Source: Geomonas propionica
Lineage (GTDB): Bacteria; Desulfobacterota; Desulfuromonadia; Geobacterales; Geobacteraceae
Direction: 5' to 3'
Length of the DNA: 64,000 nt
NCBI RefSeq assembly: GCF_016458235.1
Contig: NZ_JAEMHK010000001.1
Span: forward strand, 1 to 64,000
Of the stretch, positions 33,908 to 43,087 are shown in pieces. Positions within the stretch are counted from its first letter, which is position 1; each line of letters opens with the position of its first letter. The position numbers and the translations under genes are program-made. Below the pieces are notes generated by a model. That model searched no databases. It was given only the letters and a program-made list of their open reading frames with translations, and was not told where the DNA came from.

Positions 33908-36337
33908 ATGATCGACGAGAATCAGGAGTCATTCACGGAAGAGGCGGGCGAGCTCTTGGCCGAGCTGGAAACTTCTCTGCTGGCGCTGGAAGAGAGCCCT
34001 GAAGACCCCGACCTGATCGGGCGGGTGTTCCGTTGCCTCCATACCATCAAGGGATTGGCGGCGATGTGCGGCTTCCAGGAAGTCTCCGCCTTCACCCACA
34101 AGCTTGAGTCGGTTTTCGACAAGGTGCGCTACGGCGAGATGCCCGTCACCGCGCAGTTGGTGACGTTGTCGCTTGCGTCCCTCGACAGGATCCGCAGCAT
34201 GCTCTCTGATGCCAATGAATCTTGTGACGATTTCGAGGGCAGTGTCGATATCCTTTCCGCCCTCCAGGCCCTTGTTCCTGCCGTAACGGTGACGCCCGCA
34301 TCTCTTCCCTTCCGCTCCACGGGTGGCATACCCCTTCGTGACTACCTGGGGGTGATGACGGAATACGAACTCTCTCGGATCAAGGCGAATCTTCTGCAGG
34401 CAAAGAAGCTCTTTTCCGCCCGACTGCACTGTTCCCTGGACACGCTCGACACGCAGATCCGCGATTTTTCCGCCGGCGTCAAGTCCCAAGGGGAACTGTT
34501 CTCCTCCATTCCCGATATGGCAGACCAACCGGGAGATGGCATCTCCCTGCGCTTTTTCTTCGCCTCCTCAGAAGATGAATCGTCACTGGAACAAAAACTC
34601 GGGGTAAAACCGGAGCGTGTCGATGCCGGGGGATGTTTCGGCCTGGGCGAAGCGGAAACCGCAACAAACCAATGTGCTGAAGCACGGGAGGTGACCTACC
34701 GCATCCGCTTCAGGTCCTGTGCCGATGCCCCCGGGAGCTCCCCCGACCTGAGCGAGTTGATCTCCAGCCTGCGTCGGATCGGCGCCTGCCAGATACTGGC
34801 CCGTACCGACTTCCTCACCGCCCTGGGCGGGGACAAGTCCGCCTCCTGCGTTGTCAGTTGGGATATAACCCTCACCACTGTCGAGACGGAGGAGGCGATC
34901 ATCTCACTGTTTTCTTTTGTCGGAGCTGATGGAGCACTCAAGATTGAGGTCGCCGACTCTGAAGCTGCCGGTGACGCACCGAAACGGCTGGGAGAACTAT
35001 TGGTGTCGCGAGGGGAAATCTCGCCCGAGGATCTTGGCAAGGGGCTGGCCCGGCAGAAACAGCTGGGCCAGATACTGGTCGAGGACGGGGTGGTACCATC
35101 CATTGCGGTCGAAGCGGCCTTGAGCGAGCAGCAGCATATCAAGAAAATCCATCAAGAACGTCAAAGCCGCGACGCGGCCGCAAGCATCCGGGTTCCCACC
35201 CACAAACTGGATCTCCTGGTCAACCTTGTGGGCGAGCTGGTCACCGTTCAAGCCCGCCTGGGGCAATTGGCCACATCAACGAGCGAAACAGAGCTGCTCC
35301 CCATATCAGAAGAGGTGGAACATCTGGTCGGCGATTTGCGGGACAACGTCCTCAGTATCCGGATGCTCCCTATCGGCAGCACCTTCGCCAAATTCCAGCG
35401 CATGGTGCGCGACCTCTCCCTTGAATTAGGGAAGGACGTGGAATTGTGCACGGCGGGTGCCGAGACCGAACTCGACAAGACCGTGATAGAGAGGCTGGAC
35501 GACCCGCTGGTCCATCTGATCAGAAACTGCCTCGACCACGGCATCGAATCGAAAGAAGCGAGGGAAGCGGCCGGAAAGCCAGCCAAGGGGACGGTGCGAC
35601 TGGCCGCCGCCCAGTGCGGCGACAGCGTGGAGATCACCGTCGAAGACGACGGGGGCGGCCTGGACCGGGAGGCGATCCGGGCGATCGCCATTAAGAAAGG
35701 GCTGGTTCCACCCACCGCCAACCTGACCGAAAAGGACATTACCGCCGTCATCTTCGCCCCGGGGCTCTCAACCGCCCTGACCGTCAGCAACATTTCCGGG
35801 CGCGGTGTCGGGATGGATGTGGTGAAGCGTTCCATCGAGTCGTTGCGCGGCACCATCGAGGTAAGCACTATCGCGGGGAAAGGGACCACGATCACGATGA
35901 GGATCCCGCTCACCCTCGCCATAGTCGAGAGTCTCCTGGTGGCGATCGGCACCGATCGTTTCGTCCTGCCGCTCGCCCTCGTCGAGGAGTGTGTCGAACT
36001 GAGCAGGGCCGACATTACCAGGACTCATGGTCGCAACATTGCAGACGTCCGCGGGAAGATCATCCCCTACATATCGCTGCGCGAGCTGTTCCGGATCCGA
36101 GGTGCAGCGCCGGAGATGCAGCAGATCATCATCACCAGCGTGAACGGTGAGCGGATCGGATTCGTGGTCGACTCAGTAATAGGAGAGCATCAGACAGTGA
36201 TCAAGCCCCTTGGCAGGGTGTACCGAGACGTTCCAGGGATCTCAGGGGCCACCATCCTGGGCAACGGTTGCGTCGCATTGATCCTCGATCCCCCCAATCT
36301 CCTGGAGGTTGCGGAAACGGCGGCGGCTTTCGCATAA
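33908..36337 (+). CDS. cheA: CheA-type chemotaxis histidine kinase
   Basis: An 809-residue cytoplasmic CheA. The order is Hpt (1-105, phospho-His45 in RCLHTIKGLAAMCGF), a long linker region, dimerisation helices (about 425-490), GHKL kinase (about 495-660, with HLIRNCLDHGIE, EDDGGGLD and GRGVGMDVV) and a C-terminal CheW/P5 domain (about 665-800). Between linker and dimerisation domain lies RLGELLVSRGEISPEDLGKG and LGQILVEDGVV, which resembles an MshEN/GspE-N motif, known to bind c-di-GMP in secretion ATPases. No cheW, cheY or receptor gene is adjacent, so it is an orphan. Confidence 0.93.
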   Translation: MIDENQESFTEEAGELLAELETSLLALEESPEDPDLIGRVFRCLHTIKGLAAMCGFQEVSAFTHKLESVFDKVRYGEMPVTAQLVTLSLASLDRIRSMLSDANESCDDFEGSVDILSALQALVPAVTVTPASLPFRSTGGIPLRDYLGVMTEYELSRIKANLLQAKKLFSARLHCSLDTLDTQIRDFSAGVKSQGELFSSIPDMADQPGDGISLRFFFASSEDESSLEQKLGVKPERVDAGGCFGLGEAETATNQCAEAREVTYRIRFRSCADAPGSSPDLSELISSLRRIGACQILARTDFLTALGGDKSASCVVSWDITLTTVETEEAIISLFSFVGADGALKIEVADSEAAGDAPKRLGELLVSRGEISPEDLGKGLARQKQLGQILVEDGVVPSIAVEAALSEQQHIKKIHQERQSRDAAASIRVPTHKLDLLVNLVGELVTVQARLGQLATSTSETELLPISEEVEHLVGDLRDNVLSIRMLPIGSTFAKFQRMVRDLSLELGKDVELCTAGAETELDKTVIERLDDPLVHLIRNCLDHGIESKEAREAAGKPAKGTVRLAAAQCGDSVEITVEDDGGGLDREAIRAIAIKKGLVPPTANLTEKDITAVIFAPGLSTALTVSNISGRGVGMDVVKRSIESLRGTIEVSTIAGKGTTITMRIPLTLAIVESLLVAIGTDRFVLPLALVEECVELSRADITRTHGRNIADVRGKIIPYISLRELFRIRGAAPEMQQIIITSVNGERIGFVVDSVIGEHQTVIKPLGRVYRDVPGISGATILGNGCVALILDPPNLLEVAETAAAFA

Positions 36338-36390
36338 GCGGAGGCTCTATTCCAGCTTGCTCTTGAAGGTGGTCATCAAGACCCAAGAAG

Positions 36391-36417
36391 CTGGGGTCAG
36401 GCTTGCAAAGTTGCAAA
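36391..36417. repeat. left inverted repeat of the RAYT unit
   Basis: A 27-nt sequence beginning CTGGGGTCAGG and ending GTTGCAAA. Its exact reverse complement lies at 37376-37402. The stop codon of the transposase gene (36397-36399) lies inside this repeat. Confidence 0.88.
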
Positions 36418-37356
36418 CTCAACAAGAATCTTCTGCAGATTCTTCATCCGCTCAGCAAGATCATGATCGGACTTTGATCTGGCGGTCAACCTTGAGATAG
36501 ACGAACTCAGTGTCGTGACGTCGCGCCCCAAGACATGGCCCAGATCAGTAAGGGTATCATCACTCAATTCCCGTACCGCCCATGCCACCATGGAACGTGC
36601 TTCTGCCATCTTGAAGCTTCTGTCCGCTTTAACCAGCCCCCCTTCCGGCAGCCCATAGAGACGCTCCACAGCCTCAATAACTTCGTGTATTACCGGTTTC
36701 CTCAAATGCTCAGGCTCCATCTTCTCATAGACCATATCCACAAATTCATCCGGTCCGAGGAAACGTGTGTCGGCTATATCTCCGCGACTGAAGGCCTCAC
36801 AATGGCCGCTTCGTATATTTCCGTTGACGAAGTCAAGGAAGGCGGATCTTGCCCGTTGCATGTTACTGCCAAAGTAGGCAAGGATGGGTTCCGTCCGCAA
36901 CCAGGGCAGGATCTCTTCGCCAGCATAAGCACGATGGCTGCTCCACGGATAGGCCCCAGGGACTTTTACAAGATTCGCACGTATTGGATTTAGGTGAATG
37001 TATGAGGTCAATTGGAGGAGGTACTCGTCAGCGTCGACCAGGATCGCCCTGTACCGTCCTTGGAAGAGGTGGCCGACTCGGTTTTGTCGCCAGTTTATCC
37101 AGCGGGTGTACCTGAAAGCCAGGTTCTGGATGATCCTTGATAGCGGGACATCAGACACTTGGCAGAGGAGGTGTACGTGGTTGGTCATCAGACAAAAAGA
37201 GAGGATCGAATGGCCAAACCGTTCGATCCCCTCCTGGAGAAGCAGGTAGAACTTGTACCGGTCCACCTCATCGTAGAAAATATCCTGCCGGTCATTCCCG
37301 CGCAGGATGACATGATAGTGAGCACCAGGGAAATGTATCCGCTGCCGGCGAGCCAT
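36397..37356 (-). mobile_element. REP-associated tyrosine transposase (RAYT, Y1 HUH)
   Basis: A 319-residue transposase of the IS200/IS605-like Y1 group. The N-terminus MARRQRIHFPGAHYHVILRG, the HUH motif in LMTNHVHLLCQ and the catalytic Tyr region LLQLTSYIHLNPIRANLV are intact. A C-terminal DnaA-like HTH (about 270-305, DLGHVLGRDVTTLSSSISRL) is typical of longer RAYTs. These proteins nick and move single-stranded DNA at REP hairpins. The gene is enclosed by a perfect 27-nt inverted repeat and looks active. Confidence 0.92.
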
Positions 37357-37375
37357 TAACCAAAGCTAACCCAAC

Positions 37376-37402
37376 TTTGCAACTTTGCAAGCCTGACCCC
37401 AG
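37376..37402. repeat. right inverted repeat of the RAYT unit
   Basis: The exact complement of 36391-36417. Inner TTTGCAAC/TTTGCAAG heptamers are tandem, so the arm can also fold on itself as in a REP. Confidence 0.88.
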
Positions 37403-37447
37403 ATTCCCCTAGAATGTCCCCTCCCCCTTGATCGTTCCCTGCCTTTT

Positions 37448-38428
37448 CTATGCCCGACAGAGGGGGGAAGTAATTCTTTCAGCAACGAATTTAGAGTGCC
37501 GCGAGAAAACCTTCTTTAGATCTGCCATATCAGTATCTAAGTCTATAACTACTGTTCCTCCGCAACAGTAGTTACAAGCTACTCCTTTTGACGGGAAAGC
37601 CAGCAGGTGACTGGGGGTGCCGGAAGGCAACTCTGCGGAGCAGCGCATTGAGAGTTGGGTACATATTATATGTGCGTCAGGGGCAGCCTCCTTAACGCTT
37701 TTGACAACCGTTGGTTGCGGATTGTCATACCGGCCCCTCTCCATTGAAAAAACAACAATTGAGGGATTAACCGCTTCAGTGAGAGATTTGACAAAAGCTT
37801 CGTTATCTGCTTTACAATGGCCACCGTGATGAGGATAAACCAGCATTGCAGCAGTAACGTCAGCTCCTTCTTTTAACATGTAATCGAGGGCAGAGGCATC
37901 CATATCGCCAGGAATCAAGGCAATGGGGACCCCTTTGTAAACAATCTTTATTACAACAGACATCGTGTTCTGCTGGATTGTTTTACCTTCTAGCAATTTC
38001 TCTCCGACACCACCTAATACATTTTCTGGGAATGGAGATAAAATTTCGACTTCTACCTCTCCACAACCTAACTTTTTTGAAAGGGTCGTTGTAAGCTCAG
38101 TGTGAATTTCGGTCCCCCTACGCCTGGCATCACCAGCAGCAACCCTAAAATCAGTCCAAGCTTTTGAGTTCTTGGCTTTCTCCTGATTTATAAACACCCT
38201 TCTAACTGTGATGTCCTGGTTCAGCAACAGGTTGGTCAGGCCACCAATGTGATCTGCGTCAGGGTGGGACACAAATATATAGGCAAGTTCCTTGACCGCT
38301 AACTGCTCTAGCGCCTCCATCAATGTAGCACCAGAAGGTGCATCAATAACCATTGCCCCACCAGAATCAACAAGTATTGTTGAATTACCATGCCCTACAT
38401 CCATTACAATTAACTTATGCAAGACCAT
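37448..38428 (-). CDS. ComEC/Rec2-type metallo-beta-lactamase-fold hydrolase
   Basis: A 326-residue soluble MBL-fold protein. The metal site is canonical: HPDADH in VSHPDADHIGGL, later LIPGDMD and YPHHGGH, the set seen in the ComEC C-terminal nuclease-like domain. The opening MDVGHGNSTILVD is the ComEC-type MDVGQGD variant. There is no membrane segment, so it is a cytoplasmic hydrolase or nuclease, the likely effector of the block. AGGAGG touches the first of two ATGs, and I chose the second. Its start overlaps the end of the receiver gene by 14 nt. Confidence 0.85.
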   Translation of the reverse strand: MVLHKLIVMDVGHGNSTILVDSGGAMVIDAPSGATLMEALEQLAVKELAYIFVSHPDADHIGGLTNLLLNQDITVRRVFINQEKAKNSKAWTDFRVAAGDARRRGTEIHTELTTTLSKKLGCGEVEVEILSPFPENVLGGVGEKLLEGKTIQQNTMSVVIKIVYKGVPIALIPGDMDASALDYMLKEGADVTAAMLVYPHHGGHCKADNEAFVKSLTEAVNPSIVVFSMERGRYDNPQPTVVKSVKEAAPDAHIICTQLSMRCSAELPSGTPSHLLAFPSKGVACNYCCGGTVVIDLDTDMADLKKVFSRHSKFVAERITSPLCRA

Positions 38429-39119
38429 CATCCTCCTCAGGTTCTGGAGCAACTTCAAAATCGAAGAAGAACAGCTCGTCTGGGTCTACGGATCCAATGT
38501 TTACCTTGGCGAAGAGGTATTGGCCTACTTTCGGTTCGATTTCGCATTGAATTAACGCAGCAGGAAACCTAACTGCTCTTTGAAAATCCCACCCGGGAAG
38601 AAACGCATCAATTACATTTTCACCCCCATCTTGAGTCAAGTTGTCAATGCGTAGCAGGACCCGATGAGGCTTGCGGTTTAGGTGTATGTTACCGAACAAC
38701 TCTGACAAGCATTTTTCAAAGCCTTTAACTATCGTCTCAGACGTTGCTTGATGCCTTGGCAGAAGCACGGGGATGTGACGTCGCCATTCTCGTATTGACA
38801 CGGCAGTGTCCATCTCATTGTATTGAGTAATTAATATGGCAGGAACTTTATTCTCGTATAATCTAGCTACCAAACTCGCACCGTTAAAGGTAGCGTAGCC
38901 ATATGGATTTAGCCTATGGTCACATAGGGCCGCCTGAGCAGACGACATGATTTTCGCCATCAGATCATCTATGTTCTCGAACGGGCCAGTTATCACAACA
39001 GGCTCGAGCCCGGCATCTTCAATTTGCCACACAGCAATTTCTATTTCTTTCTCATCATCATCGATCACCGCTACTCTATCAATCTTCAAACTCGGATGTT
39101 CTATCGGCTTATGCACCAT
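38415..39119 (-). CDS. degenerate receiver-domain protein
   Basis: A 234-residue protein. Residues about 14-145 are a CheY-like receiver: acidic cluster AVIDDDEKE, putative phospho-Asp67 in AALCDHRLNPYG, and Thr98 in ILITQY. The usual Lys-Pro near the C-terminal strand is replaced by LLPRHQ, so signalling chemistry may differ. Residues about 150-234 form a beta-rich domain with no known output motif (no HTH), ending in an acidic tail (PEPEEDDGLA). It is the expected partner of the kinase: the kinase gene overlaps its start by 11 nt. GGAGG precedes the ATG. Confidence 0.8.
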   Translation of the reverse strand: MVHKPIEHPSLKIDRVAVIDDDEKEIEIAVWQIEDAGLEPVVITGPFENIDDLMAKIMSSAQAALCDHRLNPYGYATFNGASLVARLYENKVPAILITQYNEMDTAVSIREWRRHIPVLLPRHQATSETIVKGFEKCLSELFGNIHLNRKPHRVLLRIDNLTQDGGENVIDAFLPGWDFQRAVRFPAALIQCEIEPKVGQYLFAKVNIGSVDPDELFFFDFEVAPEPEEDDGLA

Positions 39120-41217
39120 TGCCTCCTGCTATTGGTAATTCGACTGTGAATTCAGCTCCACCCATTTCACCCTGTGGTATGGCATATACTTTTCCAGAAA
39201 GATCATTAACAGCGTCACGCACAATGCTAAGGCCAAAGCCAGTCCCATCTGCAAAGGTTGTTCGCCCCGGAAGCCAAATTTCGTCAAGATCTATGTCTAC
39301 AATTCCTAAAGCGTTATCCATCACCTGTATTAAGACTTTTTCTCCTGACAGCAGTGTCCTTACAGTAACTTGCCGACCTGTTGTTCTAGCGCCCTCGACC
39401 TTAAAGGCGTTGATGGTATTAGTTATAAGGTTCGCAATGATTGCTTCAAGCAGTGCAACACTTCCGACTACGAAAGGCACAGAATCAACGAATTCTAGAT
39501 TGAGCAAAATCTTAGAATTCTCCAAAAAAGGTCCAAATAACATGCGCATAGCTTCTATGACATCATGAACATTGACATTTCCACCACGCCGCTTATCCCT
39601 TTTAAGCAAGTATAACGGGAGGGAAGCAAAACTACGCAGTGACTGAGCTGACTTTCTGATTAGCTCGACCTGTTTCCCTATAAGGGAATACTGCTGTCCA
39701 AACGCTTTTTCACCACGAATTTTAATAATTTCCGACACCTTCTCTATTTGAGTAGCAGGTTTCGAGGCTTCGTGGGCAAAAACTGCTGAGGTCGTGCCAG
39801 CAGTAGCTAAAGACCGATATAATTGTAAGTCCTCCCTTAGTGCTTCTGTTTCACGACCAACAGCCCTTTTATATTCTTCGATCGCCTTCTTGACAATAAT
39901 CTGCTTATCATCCGGCAGTTGCGCCTTAATTATCTCGTCAAGTTTTTCTGTGCGTCTCTTTACGGATGATGTGGAGTCCTGTCTCTCTTTGGCTCTTCTT
40001 GCCTCAGCTTCTTTGAGGCGCATTTTTGCCATCCAGTCTAGAGCTTCTTTTGCAAACCGCTTCAATTCATGAAACGCATCATTTTCGATAAATCCCATTC
40101 GGTCTGTTTTTTGAACCAACCGCTCATCAGCCTCTTGGAGTATGACTCTTCCAATCGAAGTATTTGTAGATGGTCGTTCTTCAGGACTTTTTACTCGGGA
40201 AAGATTCATTTCAAGCCAGTCATGGCCGCTATCGCCGTATGGCCTCACGCGCAGATGGCGTTGATACAAATGGACCCCTCCTACAACCTTCAACCACTCT
40301 TTGACTTCCTTTTTTGTCGCATTACGAGAGGAAAATGTCTTGGAGTCGAGGAGAAACACCCACAAATCAAACCTAGCCGCCACCGTACTAAATTGCTTTT
40401 CCGGGTTCAAGTTTTCGGTGTGCCACCGGACACTTCCCTTCCAATCAACAACCCTCACATCCGCAATTCCCGATCCATTTACCTCAGCAATTAAGTGATA
40501 CTCCGCTTCGTCAAAGTACGCATTGCGAACCTTCCTTTCGATATCATCGTATCCAGGAGCAATTAAAGATGGGTTAAATCCGGTGGCATTACTAAATGGA
40601 TCAGAAAGTAAAAGAATGTGCCGAGCTAAACGTTCTATTTCCCTTCTATTCAGAGGTATTCTAAGATCTGTGATGAGGATTTCAATACCTGAGCTTTTGT
40701 CAGTAACGCGTCTTTTTATATCAAGCTTTACGTCCTCAAGAAACTCGACTGTGTCATATTTATCCCAATCCAAGCAGACTTCGTACTCAATACCAGGTTC
40801 GCTAGCCGGGCGGGATATCAGAATCGCTTCTTTGCCCATTCTTAAAGCAGCTAAACGTCCAAGCCCTTTATCTCCAACGGGAATCCTACCCTTTTTTGTC
40901 AGGAGATATTCGGATTTTCTAGATTTTCCTAAAACAAGCCAGCCATGTTTAATATTATGATAATCCATCCCTTCCCCGTTGTCGCTAATAAGGAGGGACG
41001 TCCTGTTTGTTGCTTCAACAATGATTTCAATTACACAATCAGTTGCATCTGCATCATAAGAATTTCTTACCAACTCCATGATGCCTTGGTCGGGGTCAGG
41101 AGTGAGTTCTTCCCCTAGCCGCGCAAGGATTCCAGTAGCGACTTTGAGATGTTCACCTTCTATATGATCATTATTATCTTCCATTGCAACCATCTGTTTT
41201 GATTCCAGCTTTTCCAT
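39109..41217 (-). CDS. double-GHKL protein: MORC/Hsp90-like ATPase fused to histidine kinase
   Basis: A 702-residue soluble protein with two ATP-binding GHKL domains. The first (about 20-230) is of the MutL/MORC/Hsp90 type: N-box ELVRNSYDAD (48-57), DNGEG (79-83) and GDKGLG (115-120). A transducer-like section has YQRHLRVRPYGDSGHDWLEM (318-337). A coiled coil (about 385-470) leads to a histidine-kinase core with candidate phospho-His482 in FAHEASKPATQ, N-box NLITNTINAF (596-605), DNALG and GTGFGLSIV (658-666). It lacks membrane helices, so it senses something in the cytoplasm. The start is set by GAGGA four nt before ATG 41217. Confidence 0.85.
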   Translation of the reverse strand: MEKLESKQMVAMEDNNDHIEGEHLKVATGILARLGEELTPDPDQGIMELVRNSYDADATDCVIEIIVEATNRTSLLISDNGEGMDYHNIKHGWLVLGKSRKSEYLLTKKGRIPVGDKGLGRLAALRMGKEAILISRPASEPGIEYEVCLDWDKYDTVEFLEDVKLDIKRRVTDKSSGIEILITDLRIPLNRREIERLARHILLLSDPFSNATGFNPSLIAPGYDDIERKVRNAYFDEAEYHLIAEVNGSGIADVRVVDWKGSVRWHTENLNPEKQFSTVAARFDLWVFLLDSKTFSSRNATKKEVKEWLKVVGGVHLYQRHLRVRPYGDSGHDWLEMNLSRVKSPEERPSTNTSIGRVILQEADERLVQKTDRMGFIENDAFHELKRFAKEALDWMAKMRLKEAEARRAKERQDSTSSVKRRTEKLDEIIKAQLPDDKQIIVKKAIEEYKRAVGRETEALREDLQLYRSLATAGTTSAVFAHEASKPATQIEKVSEIIKIRGEKAFGQQYSLIGKQVELIRKSAQSLRSFASLPLYLLKRDKRRGGNVNVHDVIEAMRMLFGPFLENSKILLNLEFVDSVPFVVGSVALLEAIIANLITNTINAFKVEGARTTGRQVTVRTLLSGEKVLIQVMDNALGIVDIDLDEIWLPGRTTFADGTGFGLSIVRDAVNDLSGKVYAIPQGEMGGAEFTVELPIAGGNGA

Positions 41218-41335
41218 AGTTCCTCGCATATGGCATTTTGTGTTTTGCTTCAACCAATTTAGTTTTGGTTAGCCACTAACTCATGCCCGCAGTCGCGGCC
41301 GCTCGCAGATACGATGGGACTTAGACAACCGGACC

Positions 41336-43087
41336 CTAAGACTTTGGCGCGACCTGGGTCTTGCCTATAACAGCAATATGTAAGGCCTCTTGAACATCGT
41401 GCCCCTTCGAAATCATCTTCTTCAACAACGTCGGGTTAGGAAGAGATAACTGACTTAGTTCGAAAGCCGAGACATTTGTCGCACCAGAAATACACCGAAA
41501 GAATCGGTCGACTATATCGGCAGTCAGTAAATCTGCCATTTCCTTTGGTGATAGTACCGGCTCTTCTGCGACCTGCTCCAAGATCACCGTGTGGTTTTCT
41601 CCGACAAAGCCACCATACTTCTCAAAGATAAAATGCGGAACAGCTGCCGCAACAAGCCTATGGGGTTGATCGTTCGATGTCACTCTTTGAATTAAGACGC
41701 TAGGGCGTCGGATGACTGAGGCATGGGTTCTCGCGCCAAAGTCGACAAAACACGGCTCTTCATTATTCTTCTCATGACCATCAAAAATTAAATTCCCTCC
41801 CTTCTTTATGTCACTTGACCAAAGCAAAGGCACGGCTGTACTCGAGCCATGAGTATCTGCAGCCGACATAAAGACTGGTCTAGTATCACGGTTCCAAACG
41901 AATGATCCAATCCGAACTCTATATCCATAGTCCTTTATCCGAAAAGGCAAGACAGCAGCATTTTCGAGTAACGACACATCATCTACGACTCTTGGAATAG
42001 GCCACACCGCACCAGATTTCGGCAGAATGCATTGCCCTACATCTACGTATTTACCATCTCGAGAGACTACTGACACCGAGGGCTTCAATTCTGTTGCAAA
42101 GGGAGCCAACGCGCGCCGTAGAATGGTCAAAGCCGTTTCTTGTTCAACATCAAAGAAAACGCCGGACCGATCGCTGACCATCCCTATTCTCAAGATTCGA
42201 GCTTCTTTTACCAAAAACACCCTAAGCTTTGAAAAATACTGCCCCGAAAGAAAACTTGTCGGGGTGACAAGGGCACATACACCGTTTGGCTTCAACAATC
42301 GTACGCTCAAAGCGATGAATAAACCGTACATGTTGGGTTGCGACTGCATAACCTCTTCAAAGTGGCTTCGATAAGTTATACTTTCATTTGGCGTTACCTT
42401 GCGGTAGGGCGGATTGCATACAAGCACATCAATAGCACCATGCAGATGTTCCATATCCCGGAGAGAATCACAGGTGGTTATTTTGAAGGTCGGCTCTCTC
42501 TGAGCTTTAATTATTTCTTCATGCAAAGCCATCTTTAGGAACTGGTGTGACATTGCACACAGCGTTACATCGAGGTCGGCACCAAACAAATTTGATTCAA
42601 CATGTTGCAAGATGCGGTCTGGGGTATGTTTTTCCGCTTTTAACGCAGCTTTCATTCTCAAGGCTATGGGTGCCAGAAAAGCAGCCCCACCGCAGGCGGG
42701 GTCGAAAAAATTGCCGGTAGAGAATTGAACGCCCTCCAACTCCAGGTCACTGAGGATCCGCTCAGTAATAGATGGTGGAGTAAAGAACATTGCAAGCGAT
42801 TTGCGATATTTTTTCCCCACCAAGATTGCATACGCAGAACTTAGCCAATATGCCGCCTCCAAAAAGCTTTGCTCCGTTAAAGCGGTAATAAACGAAGCTA
42901 AACAAGGCACTTTTTGTAAAGCAGCCTTGGATGGCAGGTTTGCCGGTGTCAGCCCGGGGAATTTCTGCGAGCACCAGGTGTCCAGAACAGTCCCTACCAT
43001 TTCAGCAGGACTGTACGTATTGCCTTCCATCAAAGATACTAAATTACGGATGTGTCTTGCGAATGCTGTCTTTGAAGCTTTATCCAT
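41336..43087 (-). CDS. N6-adenine DNA methyltransferase with TaqI-like C-domain
   Basis: A 583-residue gamma-class N6-adenine DNA methyltransferase. The entry FFTPPSITERIL (101-112), the AdoMet motif I FDPACGGAAFLAP (128-140) and the catalytic NPPY (225-228) are all intact. The C-terminal half (about 350-560, with GFVGENHTVIL and DLLTADIVDRFF) resembles the target-recognition region of type II MTases. No nuclease domain lies in the protein and no restriction gene is beside it. It is the first gene of the four-gene block, 118 bp ahead of the double-GHKL gene on the same strand. Confidence 0.85.
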   Translation of the reverse strand: MDKASKTAFARHIRNLVSLMEGNTYSPAEMVGTVLDTWCSQKFPGLTPANLPSKAALQKVPCLASFITALTEQSFLEAAYWLSSAYAILVGKKYRKSLAMFFTPPSITERILSDLELEGVQFSTGNFFDPACGGAAFLAPIALRMKAALKAEKHTPDRILQHVESNLFGADLDVTLCAMSHQFLKMALHEEIIKAQREPTFKITTCDSLRDMEHLHGAIDVLVCNPPYRKVTPNESITYRSHFEEVMQSQPNMYGLFIALSVRLLKPNGVCALVTPTSFLSGQYFSKLRVFLVKEARILRIGMVSDRSGVFFDVEQETALTILRRALAPFATELKPSVSVVSRDGKYVDVGQCILPKSGAVWPIPRVVDDVSLLENAAVLPFRIKDYGYRVRIGSFVWNRDTRPVFMSAADTHGSSTAVPLLWSSDIKKGGNLIFDGHEKNNEEPCFVDFGARTHASVIRRPSVLIQRVTSNDQPHRLVAAAVPHFIFEKYGGFVGENHTVILEQVAEEPVLSPKEMADLLTADIVDRFFRCISGATNVSAFELSQLSLPNPTLLKKMISKGHDVQEALHIAVIGKTQVAPKS

